From Gephyromycinifex aptenodytis (GTDB taxonomy: Bacteria; Actinomycetota; Actinomycetes; Actinomycetales; Dermatophilaceae): 64,000 bases of DNA. The position numbers and the translations under genes are program-made. Location: NCBI RefSeq assembly GCF_012277275.1, contig NZ_CP051155.1, forward strand, positions 3,100,001 to 3,164,000, in the 5' to 3' direction. The notes beneath the pieces are model-generated. The model had not been told where the DNA came from, did no database searches, and saw only the letters and a list, made by a program, of their open reading frames with translations. Below, piece after piece: positions 1-8,781 of the stretch; the stretch's first letter is position 1, and every line of letters starts with the position of its first letter.

Positions 1-936
1 CCCAGCGCGGGGCAGCGCGGGGTTTACCCGCAGTTCGGCAGCGAGGATGTCTTCGGGGTCGATGTCTCTGGGGCGCCGGTACATCCGAAATCACCGGCGA
101 TGATCCGCAACCTGCGCTCGCAGATCGAACCGCATTACGGCGGCATCGCGGCGCTGAACGTGAACCAGTACAACCCGGTTCTCTACGTGGTGGACGAAAA
201 GACGCCCCGCACCCGGGTCGAGTTCAACGACTGCCAGCAGAAGGGGCACACCCCGTCGGGACTGTTCGACGGGGAGAAACACTTCCTTGACGTCCCGGTC
301 CCGCAAGACGCCCAGACCTCGGTGGGCACCGACTCGACCATCACCTTGTGGTCGCCCGCCACCGACCAGTTGTGGGAGTTCTGGGTGATGAACCGCACCG
401 AAGATGGCTGGTCAGCGTGTTGGGGAGGGCGCATCGACGAGGTCTCGAAGTCCCCAGGCTACTTCTCGCCGCCTTTCGGGGTCAGCGCCTCCGGCCTGGT
501 CACCACCGGATCGATGATCACCATCCCTGAGGCGCGGGCCAAACGGATCGAGCACGCGATGGGGTTGGCGCTCATTGCGCCGGCTCGATGGGACCGGTGG
601 TGGTATCCGGCGCAACGCAGCGACGGCACCGACGCCTCGCCCGAGGCGATCCCCGAAGGTGCCCGGCTACGGCTGGATCCGGAGCTGGATGTGGAAAGCC
701 TGGATCTGACCCCGCTGGGCAAAGCGGTCGCGCGGGCCGCCCAGCAGTACGGCTTCATCGTGGTGGACACCGCAGGGGCGGTCGCGGTGATGGCCGAGAG
801 CGGGCTCCCCGACAAGCAGCGCACCGGCTCCGACCCGTGGACAGAGATCCTGGGCGAGGTGCCGCAATACCGACAGCTCGAGAACTTCCCGTGGGACAAA
901 GTCGAGGTGCTGGTCGAGGACTACGGCAAGCCTTAG
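1..936 (+). CDS. Conserved protein of unknown function, 5' end cut off
   Basis: The frame is open from base 1 to a TAG stop, so 311 codons are visible and the true start lies outside the window. The first in-frame ATG at 100 falls inside the open frame and is not needed as a start. The visible part has no membrane segment. It is rich in Trp and Tyr, with the stretch LWSPATDQLWEFWVM followed by a GGRI motif, and later an R-I-x-H-A stretch. Proteins of this look occur in actinobacteria and are usually left as hypothetical; that is from memory. Its place at the edge of an exopolysaccharide locus, converging on an acyltransferase, suggests an extracellular or polysaccharide-linked role, but no function can be assigned. 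Confidence 0.7.
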   Translation, partial: PSAGQRGVYPQFGSEDVFGVDVSGAPVHPKSPAMIRNLRSQIEPHYGGIAALNVNQYNPVLYVVDEKTPRTRVEFNDCQQKGHTPSGLFDGEKHFLDVPVPQDAQTSVGTDSTITLWSPATDQLWEFWVMNRTEDGWSACWGGRIDEVSKSPGYFSPPFGVSASGLVTTGSMITIPEARAKRIEHAMGLALIAPARWDRWWYPAQRSDGTDASPEAIPEGARLRLDPELDVESLDLTPLGKAVARAAQQYGFIVVDTAGAVAVMAESGLPDKQRTGSDPWTEILGEVPQYRQLENFPWDKVEVLVEDYGKP

Positions 937-1002
937 GTGCTCGCTACAGCAGCGGGCCAGGGACGTAGGCGCCCGCCTGGCTGCAGGGCGTCTCAGGGCG
1001 TC

Positions 1003-1572
1003 TCAGGGCCCGGTGGGGGCGGCGATCGCGTCCCGCCGACGGATGAGCTTGGCCGGGGCCCCGGCCACGATTGAACCGGGTGGAATCTCGCCGCGAACCA
1101 CGGATCGGGCTGCGACCACACACCCGTCGCCGATCCGGGCGCCGGGCAACACGACCGAACCCGCCCCGATCCAGACGTCGTCGCCGATGAGGACGCCCTC
1201 GCCGTGCCACGGCTGATCGACGATGGGGGTGCCCGGGTCGATGCCGTGGTTGCTGCCGACGATGCTCACCTGCTGTCCGATGAGGCAGTGCCGCCCGATC
1301 TTGATCGGGGTGCCCGCGCAGCGAATGTTGGCGAACTCCCCGATGTAGGTGCGTTCGCCCACCTCCAGTCGGCTGGCACTCAACCCGCCACCATCGGTGA
1401 CGAACAGCACCGAGGGGCCGGCCACGAAGACCTCGGCGCCCAGCCGGGTACGCCCGGCGTCCCCGGCGAAGGTGACCCCGCTGGCGATGACAGCCTGAGG
1501 GTTGGCGCGGCGCAGCCGTTCGCGCGGGATGATGCCGTCGCGTAGCGAGCGGGCGAAGTCTTTCAGCGGCAT
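1003..1572 (-). CDS. Left-handed beta-helix acyltransferase (WbbJ/maltose acetyltransferase-like)
   Basis: The 189-residue protein has hexapeptide-repeat character through its centre and C-terminus, with runs such as IGRHCLIGQQVSIVGSNHG and IGDDVWIGAGSVVLPGARIG. This is the fold of O-acetyl or other acyl transferases that modify sugars. The likely role is acylation of an exopolysaccharide sugar from acetyl-CoA in the cytoplasm; the exact substrate is unknown. The ATG lies one base past the stop of the polymerase gene (TGA-G-ATG), so the two are co-transcribed and probably translationally coupled. It is the last gene of a three-gene minus-strand operon after the chain-length and polymerase genes. 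Confidence 0.8.
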   Translation of the reverse strand: MPLKDFARSLRDGIIPRERLRRANPQAVIASGVTFAGDAGRTRLGAEVFVAGPSVLFVTDGGGLSASRLEVGERTYIGEFANIRCAGTPIKIGRHCLIGQQVSIVGSNHGIDPGTPIVDQPWHGEGVLIGDDVWIGAGSVVLPGARIGDGCVVAARSVVRGEIPPGSIVAGAPAKLIRRRDAIAAPTGP

Positions 1573-1573
1573 C

Positions 1574-2899
1574 TCAAGCCTTCCGATAGGTCAGCGGGTC
1601 GTGCTCCTGCGGCCAGGCCCACACCAAGCCCATCAGGGTGAAGAAGACGAAGGTAGGGAACGGGTAGGGGATCGGGCTGGTCATCGCCGGTACGAACCAG
1701 ATCATCAGGGCGGCAAGCGCGCTCACCCGCCAATCATCCTCGGTGGGGTCGCTTCGGCGCCGCAGCGCTGCGCCGAAGGGGCCGAAGGCCAGGATGCCGA
1801 CGAACAGCGCCCCCGCCGGCAGCCCCAGTTCCGCGGTGCGGCTGAGGACGACGTTATGCACCTCGATGTTCACGGTGGTGACCGGATAGTCATCGGCTTG
1901 GCGTACCCAGTCCGGGCCGACCTTGACGAACTGTGCCCAGCCCACACCGGTGAGGGGGTGGGCATTTAAGGCACGTAGCGCGGCGACGTTGGAGTTCTGG
2001 CGATCATTCAGCGATCGCGATGTGGTGCCGCGTTCGACGATGTTGGCCGCCACGTCGGGCATGGCAAGAGCCCCGGCTGCAGCCAGCAGCAGACCGGCCA
2101 CAGCCAGGGCCGGCAGCCAACGCAGCAGTCGCCGTCGGGAGAGCGCGACGGCAAATACCGCCATCAGCACCCCGAGCCAGACCGAGCGGGTGAGCGAGAG
2201 CACCGAGGTGAGCAGACACAGCATGCCGGTGAGCAGGCCCAGGACGCGCCAACCCCGAGCGTCCAGACGGGCCAGCAGCAGGGCGGCCACCGCGCACAGT
2301 GCCAGGGCCATGCCGTTGGCTTCGCCGGAGATGAACGGCCCGCCCGCACGGGCGGCGTTCCCGCTGGCGATCGCGCCCGCGCTGGACTTGAAGGCAGCGA
2401 TGTAGCGCGGCAGGAGCAGCGAATTCACCCCGAGCGTTTCCAGGATCGCGGTGCATCCCAAATAGACCCCGAGCAGAGTCAGGCTGCGCAGCAAGATGAT
2501 TCGCTGCAGCGCCGAACGGAAGAACATCGGTGCGCAGGCAAAGAGCAGGAACGGCATCGCGACTCGATCCAGCACCGTGTAGACCGATTCAATCCCGATC
2601 GGGCCGTGCAGGATCATCGAGGCCGCTGCCCAGGCGGTGAAGAGGAGCATCGCGGCGTGCAGCAGCCGGGCCCGGGGCCGGGGAATCCGGGGGTCGAGCA
2701 GGATGAGCAGGAAGGCGGCCGCGAACAGCAACCGATCCGGGCCCAACGGGATCCCCATGTCGCCCCAGCGGCCCGAGAAGATGTTGAGCAGCAGCGCCGA
2801 CAGCAGCAGCCAGAACGGCGCCGGTAGCTGCCGCCAGGTGCTCGGTGCCCAGGGCGGACTGCCCTGGCCAGGATGGGTCTGCTGCGCGGTGAGGCTCAC
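1574..2899 (-). CDS. O-antigen ligase/polymerase-family membrane protein
   Basis: The 441-residue protein is almost wholly hydrophobic, with about 10-12 predicted membrane segments and a larger loop near residues 290-350, as in Wzy/WaaL-type enzymes. Such proteins polymerise or ligate lipid-linked oligosaccharide repeats on the outer face of the membrane. The start is GTG at 2899, preceded by GGTGAG. It lies four bases downstream of the Wzz-like gene and one base upstream of the acyltransferase gene. The Wzz partner next door favours a Wzy polymerase over a ligase, but sequence alone does not separate these. Confidence 0.8.
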   Translation of the reverse strand: MSLTAQQTHPGQGSPPWAPSTWRQLPAPFWLLLSALLLNIFSGRWGDMGIPLGPDRLLFAAAFLLILLDPRIPRPRARLLHAAMLLFTAWAAASMILHGPIGIESVYTVLDRVAMPFLLFACAPMFFRSALQRIILLRSLTLLGVYLGCTAILETLGVNSLLLPRYIAAFKSSAGAIASGNAARAGGPFISGEANGMALALCAVAALLLARLDARGWRVLGLLTGMLCLLTSVLSLTRSVWLGVLMAVFAVALSRRRLLRWLPALAVAGLLLAAAGALAMPDVAANIVERGTTSRSLNDRQNSNVAALRALNAHPLTGVGWAQFVKVGPDWVRQADDYPVTTVNIEVHNVVLSRTAELGLPAGALFVGILAFGPFGAALRRRSDPTEDDWRVSALAALMIWFVPAMTSPIPYPFPTFVFFTLMGLVWAWPQEHDPLTYRKA

Positions 2900-2903
2900 C
2901 AGC

Positions 2904-3731
2904 TCACCCGTGATTCGCGCGGCGCCGGTCCATGAGCACAGCAGCGAGCAGGCCGATGAGTCCGCCCGCGCCCAGTCCGAGCAGGCCGTAGCGGATCATC
3001 GTGGAGCGCCCGGGGTCACCTTGAGTCGCGGCCGGGGAGATCACTTTCAGGCTGCTGTTGCCCGCAACGTTGACGTAGAGGCGGCGGTAGAGCTCGCCGG
3101 CCGCGTCCTGCTGGAGTTGGATCTCGGCGAGCTTGGTCTGGCTGGCCACCAGGGCGTTCCGGGTGCTCTTGATCTTGGCGGCGGTCGCTTCCGAGCCCAC
3201 CGCCCGGGCGTACTGGGTCTCGGCCGCAGACAGGTCGGCCCGGGCCGCCGCGACCTTGGGCGCGATCTTCTTGAAGACCCGGTAGGCCGTTGCCGGGTCG
3301 TGTTCCTTTTGCGCTTCGGCCGCGGTGGCGACCAGGGTCTCGGCCACCTCTTGAGCTCCCTTGACGGCGGTGTCGGCGTCGCCGGCCTGCACCTCAATGC
3401 GGATCACAGCGGAGTCCGGGATAGGGGAGGCGCTCACCGAGGAGACACCCTCAGGGGTCCAACGGTCGGCGGTCGTCTCGTTCTGCACCCAGCGGGCGAA
3501 GTCGGAGGCCAGCTCACGAGCCCCGACCGGGTAGCCGGCGATGTTGTAGGCGTTGGTGTTGGCCGGAACGACGGCAACTCGGCTCTCCGCGGTGTGGCTG
3601 GCGGGCAGGGCCAGCGCGGCACCGATGCCGAGCAGCAACCCCAGCGCAAGGCAGAGCGCGAAGACCACCGGGTGCCTGAGCATCGAGGACAGAGGTGCCA
3701 CGGGGGCACCGTGATCGGAACTGGCAGACAC
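2904..3731 (-). CDS. Wzz-like polysaccharide chain-length/export regulator
   Basis: The 275-residue protein has one membrane helix near residues 24-44, a roughly 200-residue extracytoplasmic part with an alpha-helical section rich in Ala, Glu and Lys, and a second helix near the C-terminus (YGLLGLGAGGLIGLLAAVLM). This topology is that of Wzz/capsular-polysaccharide co-polymerases. No cytoplasmic tyrosine-kinase domain is attached and none is encoded nearby. It probably sets the chain length made by the adjacent polymerase. The start is GTG at 3731, preceded by GAAGGATCC. It is the first gene of the minus-strand operon and is divergent from the flippase gene, with 194 bases between. Confidence 0.78.
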   Translation of the reverse strand: MSASSDHGAPVAPLSSMLRHPVVFALCLALGLLLGIGAALALPASHTAESRVAVVPANTNAYNIAGYPVGARELASDFARWVQNETTADRWTPEGVSSVSASPIPDSAVIRIEVQAGDADTAVKGAQEVAETLVATAAEAQKEHDPATAYRVFKKIAPKVAAARADLSAAETQYARAVGSEATAAKIKSTRNALVASQTKLAEIQLQQDAAGELYRRLYVNVAGNSSLKVISPAATQGDPGRSTMIRYGLLGLGAGGLIGLLAAVLMDRRRANHG

Positions 3732-3925
3732 AGCAGGATCCTTCGGGTATGCGGGACGACTCAGGTGGGGCCTGGTGGGGACCCGACAGACACTACCGCC
3801 CGAACTCCAGTGCGGGACAACGCAGTACCCGCGGGCGGGGCAGGGTGGGCGTTCGGATTGGGCCCGCGGCGGTGTCTACGATGAGGCGTGCCCGCAACCT
3901 CAGCCTGTCCTGACGGAGCCCTGCT

Positions 3926-5497
3926 GTGACAGAACCGATCCCACCGTCCGGGCCGGGGGAGACGACGCCGACCCCACAGGTGCCCCCGCCGCCTGGGGCA
4001 ACCCGCGGTTCGGCCCGCACGCTGGTCAGTGGCACGTCCTGGAGTGCGCTGTCACAGTTCATCCCGCTGTTCATCAACCTGGCGATGACGCCCTACATCA
4101 TTCACGGCCTGGGGGCGTCCCGGTACAGCATCTTCTTGCTCATCTCCTCCTTCACCTTGCTGCTGAGCCAATTCGATGGCGGCCTGGGGCAGTCGGCGAT
4201 GCGCTACTTCACGATCTACGCCGGTCGCGACGACCGAATCTCCACGACGCGACTGTTGTTCTCGGTGTCCTGCGTCATCGTCTTTTTCGGTGCGACGATC
4301 ACGCTTGGGGTGGTGGCATTCTCTGCGGGCATCCTGCGCTTCTTCCGCCTCGATGAGCAGTTCATCCCGGAGGCTTCGGTCCTGCTGGTGAGCTTGACCG
4401 GAATCGTTGCCTTCCTGCTCCTGCGTAACCTCTACAACGCCGTCGTCACTGCTCGGAACAAGTTCCAGGTGATCTCGATGGCGGTCATCGCCGGGCACCT
4501 GACCTACGCGGTCGGTCTGGTACTCACCGTGCAGAACGGTTGGGGGTTGTACGGGGTCGCCGGGACGATGGTGATCCAGCAGATCGTCGGCACGATCATC
4601 ACGGTGCCGGTCGGGTTGCGCTTCCTGACCCGTGACGGCCTGCGGTTCATCGAGCGCGACGTGGCCAAGGACTTCCTGTCATACGCCTGGAAGGTCCAGA
4701 TCGGTGGGCTTGCCACCATCCTGACCGCGCAGAAGGACCAGCTCGTCGCCGGGCGTATCGTCTCGGCGCAGCAGTCCGGCCCGTTCGGGCAGGGGACCAA
4801 CTTCGCCAACCAGCTCAAGATGGTCCCCCTCAACGCGCTGGCCCCTATTCAGGCACTCATCGGCTCTGAGGTAGGGGCGGTAGGGGCAGCCGGGGCGCGC
4901 GCCAAGGTGGAGAAGCTGCAGTACATCTGGGTCGTCGCGGTGACCGGATGGTGCGCGGTCGGGATACCGGCCACCTACGTCGGGGTGCGGGCCTGGCTGC
5001 CGGAGAGTTTCTCCCTAACCGGTGATGTGGCCGCGATCCTGCTCGTCGGGCACTACTTCACCCTCGTGCACCTGGTGGCCCGCACCTGGGTTCTGGTGTT
5101 GGGCGGGGCGAGCGTTTTCATGCGCGAAAGCATCGTCATGCTAGCTACGAACGTGCTGTTCAGCGTGGTGCTGTGGTTCCCCTTCGGCATCATGGGCGTG
5201 GTCGTCGGCACCTCGGTAGGTGCGTTCTTGGGGACGGTCTACTTCTCGTTCCTGGCCCGTAGGGTCGTCCAGGTCCGGCTGCGGTGGTTCATGCGCGACG
5301 TGCCGTACTGGCAGGCAGGCGTTGCGGCGGCGATCACAGCCGGGATCGAGCTGTTGGCCCAACCCCACCTGCACGATGGACCGATCGGCCTGGCCACGGC
5401 CGGACTGCTGGGGATCCCCGGCGCCCTGTGTTACGTCCTGAGCACCCTGGGGCTCACCGGTGTCCGCGATGCGCTGGCGCTGGTGAAACGGCGCTGA
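3926..5497 (+). CDS. Polysaccharide flippase (Wzx/MATE-like)
   Basis: The 523-residue protein has a Pro/Thr-rich cytoplasmic N-terminus of about 35 residues followed by about 14 hydrophobic segments typical of the oligosaccharidyl-lipid flippase branch of the MOP superfamily. It should move undecaprenyl-linked oligosaccharide across the membrane for the polymerase encoded on the other strand. The start is GTG at 3926 with GGAG about eight bases upstream. Several polar residues in the first membrane segments are in keeping with a flippase. The donor pathway's initiating sugar-phosphate transferase is not in this window, so the locus continues beyond the left edge or depends on another site. 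Confidence 0.82.
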   Translation: MTEPIPPSGPGETTPTPQVPPPPGATRGSARTLVSGTSWSALSQFIPLFINLAMTPYIIHGLGASRYSIFLLISSFTLLLSQFDGGLGQSAMRYFTIYAGRDDRISTTRLLFSVSCVIVFFGATITLGVVAFSAGILRFFRLDEQFIPEASVLLVSLTGIVAFLLLRNLYNAVVTARNKFQVISMAVIAGHLTYAVGLVLTVQNGWGLYGVAGTMVIQQIVGTIITVPVGLRFLTRDGLRFIERDVAKDFLSYAWKVQIGGLATILTAQKDQLVAGRIVSAQQSGPFGQGTNFANQLKMVPLNALAPIQALIGSEVGAVGAAGARAKVEKLQYIWVVAVTGWCAVGIPATYVGVRAWLPESFSLTGDVAAILLVGHYFTLVHLVARTWVLVLGGASVFMRESIVMLATNVLFSVVLWFPFGIMGVVVGTSVGAFLGTVYFSFLARRVVQVRLRWFMRDVPYWQAGVAAAITAGIELLAQPHLHDGPIGLATAGLLGIPGALCYVLSTLGLTGVRDALALVKRR

Positions 5498-5723
5498 CGG
5501 CGTAGCGGCGCGCGGCGCACAAACCAGCTGCGGTTCCTGCGGGCCTGGCCGGTAGCCGCAACGGATTGAATCATTTTGTGGTGCAGAACATCCCGTCTTT
5601 GGGGCAGGTTGGGGGCGCGGCTGGCGTTCCTGGGCGGTGCCGATCGGGCGCCAATTGCAGTTAATGCCGCTTTCAGGGGTCGCTTGGGCCGTATCGGCCG
5701 GGTTTTGCGGGCATGATCGCGGC

Positions 5724-6539
5724 ATGGGTCTTCGAGCTGTCGGGTCGGTTGTTGCGTCGATATTGCTGGCAACGGTGTTGGGTGGTGCTGCGGTGGCGGC
5801 CGAACCAGAGTGGAAATTCGATCGGCCTGGTTCGCGCTGGGTGCTGACCGACGCCAGCGGAAAGGTCGTACAGCAGCGGCCGGTGGAGCGTCCTGCGGCC
5901 GGGCGCACCCATGCCTTGGGTGGCGGCCGAGAGCCCGTGGTCTCGGCGAACGGGCGGGTGTGGGACTTCGTCATCCCGGCGACCTCGCCGGTCCCGTCCG
6001 GGTCGCGTCGCAGCGAAGTGTGGTGGGCTCGTGGCGGCGAACACGTGGGGGTTACGCAGGGGCAGACGATGCTGTGGGGCGCTGACGTCTCAGGCCGATT
6101 GGGCGCCGCGGCCAGCCAGTCGGGGCAGTGGCACGTGCTGAGCCAGTGGATCGGCACGACCGGGGGCCGGTGGATCGGGCCCACGGTCGCGTTGACGGTG
6201 GCCGATGGCCAGCTACGTCTTTCCGGGGGCAACGGCTTCACGGACCGTAGGCGGCATTGGCAGGTCGACCTGGCGCCGTGGCGGGACGGGCGTAACTACC
6301 AGGTACAACTCCAACTCCGTTTCGCCGCCGGCGGTCAGGGTTGGGTGAGCGCCTGGGTCGATGGCCAGCAGGTGGTCAACCGGTGGACGCCCACGACGCG
6401 CACCGGCGAAGTCGTCGGCACCTGGTATCCGGGTTCCTCGACGGTCTGGGCGCGCTCGGGGCTCTACCGGGGTACCAGCGGACAGCCGGGCCCGACGTAT
6501 GAGCAGCGGATCCGGCTGGTCGACGTGGCGATGGGCTGA
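5724..6539 (+). CDS. Secreted polysaccharide-lyase-like protein (heparin lyase I/PL family jelly roll)
   Basis: I place the start at ATG 5724, giving 271 residues that begin with a clear Sec signal peptide (hydrophobic core VGSVVASILLATVLGGAAVA, cleavage after AVA). The mature part has the pattern of the Polysacc_lyase beta-jelly-roll family: an early SRRSEVWW segment, QWHVLSQWIG in the middle, a WxVDLAPWRDGRNYQVQLQL strand pair and WVSAWVDGQQVV near the end. Such proteins bind or cleave acidic polysaccharides outside the cell. Lying between the flippase and glycosyltransferase genes, it could trim the locus's own polymer. Lyase activity is inferred from fold resemblance only; the catalytic His/Tyr pair could not be confirmed. 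Confidence 0.65.
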   Translation: MGLRAVGSVVASILLATVLGGAAVAAEPEWKFDRPGSRWVLTDASGKVVQQRPVERPAAGRTHALGGGREPVVSANGRVWDFVIPATSPVPSGSRRSEVWWARGGEHVGVTQGQTMLWGADVSGRLGAAASQSGQWHVLSQWIGTTGGRWIGPTVALTVADGQLRLSGGNGFTDRRRHWQVDLAPWRDGRNYQVQLQLRFAAGGQGWVSAWVDGQQVVNRWTPTTRTGEVVGTWYPGSSTVWARSGLYRGTSGQPGPTYEQRIRLVDVAMG

Positions 6540-6551
6540 CCCTGTCAGTTG

Positions 6552-7457
6552 CTAGTGGTGCGCGGTCCGGCTGCGCGCGCTCTTGCGGGCCGCGCGGGCG
6601 AACATGCGGGCGGTGAAGCGCAGGTCCGCCAGTCCGTGTCGGCTGAGTGGGACGTCGCAGGCGAGCTTGGCCAATCCTGTGAGGTCGCCATGATTGGCGA
6701 AAGTCTCCATGAAGTACCGCCGACCCCGCGATGAGGCCGGGGCGGGAAGAGTGTTCAGGCGGGCGCCGATACGTGAATACAGCTCGCGGTGGCCTGCGGC
6801 CACTTTGGATGCGCTGGCGGAGATGCGGGTGGCGTCACTGTCGTCACGCCAGTAATGGACGAGCACCTGCGGAACGCAAGTGATGGCGAAGCGGTCGTTG
6901 ACCCGCAGGTAGAACTCCCAGTCCTGGCAGGAAGGCAGCGTGGGGTCAGGCCCGCCCACTGCGTCGATGACCTCGCGGCGCACCAGCACGCAGGAGAAGG
7001 TGCCGATGAAGTTGCCCTGGTAGAGCGCTGGGATGCGAAGACCTTCGGCGCGCGGGGTGCGGCCGGGGACCAACCGGCCGTCGGGGTAGCGCAGGTCGTA
7101 CCAGGTGTAGCAAAGCCCGGCCTGCGGGCCGGCCGCCTGCAGAGACTGCACCTGGGCGGCGAGCTTGGTGGGCAGCCACAGGTCATCTGCGTCCAGGAAT
7201 GCCAGGTATTTCCCGCTGCTGGATTCGATGGCCGTGCGCCGCGCGGCGTTACCACCGAGATTCTGGGCATGGCTGAGCACGCGCAGGCGCGGATCCTGGA
7301 TGGCAGTCAGCACCCGGTCGGTGCCGTCCTGGGAGTGGTCGTCGACGACGATGACCTCCAGGTTGTCGTAGGTCTGCTGGAGTGCGCTGCGTACCGCGTC
7401 CAGGATGGTGTCGGCCCTCTTGTAGGCCGGGACGAGCACAGATACCAGATCGGACAT
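6552..7457 (-). CDS. Glycosyltransferase family 2
   Basis: The start at ATG 7457 follows CGGAGGTG and puts the GT-A fold right at the N-terminus (MSDLVSVLVPAYKRADTI). The frame stays open further upstream, but that extension is low-complexity and unlikely to be translated. The 301-residue enzyme shows VVDDHSQDGT and the metal-binding DADD motif (AFLDADDLW), then a CQDWEFYLR acceptor-site segment usual for GT2. It should transfer a sugar from a nucleotide donor to a lipid-linked glycan at the inner membrane face. It converges on the lyase-like gene with only 12 bases between stops, and is divergent from the next glycosyltransferase operon. Confidence 0.85.
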   Translation of the reverse strand: MSDLVSVLVPAYKRADTILDAVRSALQQTYDNLEVIVVDDHSQDGTDRVLTAIQDPRLRVLSHAQNLGGNAARRTAIESSSGKYLAFLDADDLWLPTKLAAQVQSLQAAGPQAGLCYTWYDLRYPDGRLVPGRTPRAEGLRIPALYQGNFIGTFSCVLVRREVIDAVGGPDPTLPSCQDWEFYLRVNDRFAITCVPQVLVHYWRDDSDATRISASASKVAAGHRELYSRIGARLNTLPAPASSRGRRYFMETFANHGDLTGLAKLACDVPLSRHGLADLRFTARMFARAARKSARSRTAHH

Positions 7458-7812
7458 CGGGCGCACCTCCGTGCGATCTATGAAAATGCTTGAACGGCAA
7501 GGATATTCAGGATACGGGGTTGACTGCGCGCGGGGCGCGGGCCGGTGCTGGTCGGCATTCGCCCAGGCTGGCCACCAGGGGCGACCGACAGCCCCTGCTG
7601 GGCCGGAGGCCGGGTCCTCCCGCTTGGGCGTTGCTCGCAACGCAGGGCGCCGCCCCGTAGACTGGCCCGGTATTCAATCACCTTGCCCCCCAACCTGTTT
7701 GGAGCGGACGGCGCGTCATGGTCGACGCGCCGGGGCAAGGACCACCCCCCGAGCGTGCACCGTGCTGCAGCTACGCGCGCCGATGCCACCCCACCTGGAG
7801 GGTTAGGAAAGC
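7458..7812. other. Divergent intergenic region, 355 bases
   Basis: This region separates two divergent glycosyltransferase genes and must hold both promoters. I see the ribosome-binding site of the left gene at its left end and AGGAAAGC before the ATG at 7813 on the right. No convincing gene, repeat or operator stood out. The sequence is less uniformly GC-rich around 7480-7510. Confidence 0.4.
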
Positions 7813-8781
7813 ATGATCGAGGACCCACTGGTCAGCATCGTCATCCCGGTCTACCAGTCTGAACGAACCGTCGGTGAGGCCATCAGCAGCGCGCTGATGC
7901 AGACCTATCCGAACCTCGAGATCGTCGTCTGCCTAGACGGAGCCACGGATCGCAGCGGCGCCATCGTGGATGCCTACGGTGACCTGGTCAGGGTGGTCCG
8001 TCAAGACAACCAAGGGCTTTCGGCCGCTCGCAACTCCGCCGTGGCCGCCGCTCGCGGCGAGCTCATCGCCTTGTTGGATGCAGATGATGTGCTGTTGCCG
8101 CCGCATGTCGAGCGGGCGGTCGCCCGGTGGACGGCCCGCAGCACCGACAAGGCGTACGTCACGTGCAACGCCTACACCATGGGCGGCACCGGGATCGTCC
8201 CCCGGCGCACAGTGCTGCCCCGCACGCCCCCGCCGCGCCAGGGGCACCGTCTGGCCTTGCTGCAGCGCAACATCGTCTCGGTTCTGTCGGTCTACCCGCG
8301 CGCCATGCACGAAGAAATCGGCGGTTTCGACTCGGCCATGCGGGTGTTGGAGGACTACGACTTCTGGATCAGGGCCGCTTTTGCCGGTTGGGAGACGCTC
8401 TACCAGAGCGAACCGACCGCGCTTTACCGTCGCACCGGGACCAGCCTGTCAGCCCAGAACGCCCGGATGGCCGAATACGAACAGCTGCTGCGCGCCCGGG
8501 TGCGCGAGCGCTATGCGGACCAGCTCAGCGCCGAAGAACGAAGCTATGTCGAGCGGGTCGCCGAGATGGACACCTGCGATGTCTACCTTGCACGCGCCGA
8601 TGAGGCGCTACGCGAAGGCCATCGCCGGGCCGCCGCTGCTGCCTACGCCGCCGCCAGTGCAGTAGTGCCCGCAGACCGCAGCCTGGCGCTGAAAGCGGCC
8701 GCGCTGAAACACCTGCCGCCGACCGGGCGACTCTACGCATGGCGCGAACGGGTCCGCGCGCGTGAAACGGCGCGAGCGTGA
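7813..8781 (+). CDS. Glycosyltransferase family 2
   Basis: This 322-residue GT2 enzyme begins with the standard GT-A strand (PLVSIVIPVYQSERTVGEAI), has LDGATDRSG, the DADD metal motif (ALLDADDVLLPPH), and VLEDYDFWIRAAF as the catalytic-base region. The last 80 residues are helical and Ala-rich, after the catalytic domain. It should add a sugar to the growing exopolysaccharide repeat unit. It is first in a plus-strand operon with a GT-B glycosyltransferase (GTGA overlap) and a pyruvyl transferase. Donor and acceptor cannot be told from the sequence. Confidence 0.86.
   Translation: MIEDPLVSIVIPVYQSERTVGEAISSALMQTYPNLEIVVCLDGATDRSGAIVDAYGDLVRVVRQDNQGLSAARNSAVAAARGELIALLDADDVLLPPHVERAVARWTARSTDKAYVTCNAYTMGGTGIVPRRTVLPRTPPPRQGHRLALLQRNIVSVLSVYPRAMHEEIGGFDSAMRVLEDYDFWIRAAFAGWETLYQSEPTALYRRTGTSLSAQNARMAEYEQLLRARVRERYADQLSAEERSYVERVAEMDTCDVYLARADEALREGHRRAAAAAYAAASAVVPADRSLALKAAALKHLPPTGRLYAWRERVRARETARA

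Noticed and set aside
5141-6241. Minus-strand 366-codon open frame across the flippase end and the lyase-like gene
   Set aside because: Pro/Arg/Thr-rich shadow; the plus-strand gene has a signal peptide and family motifs.
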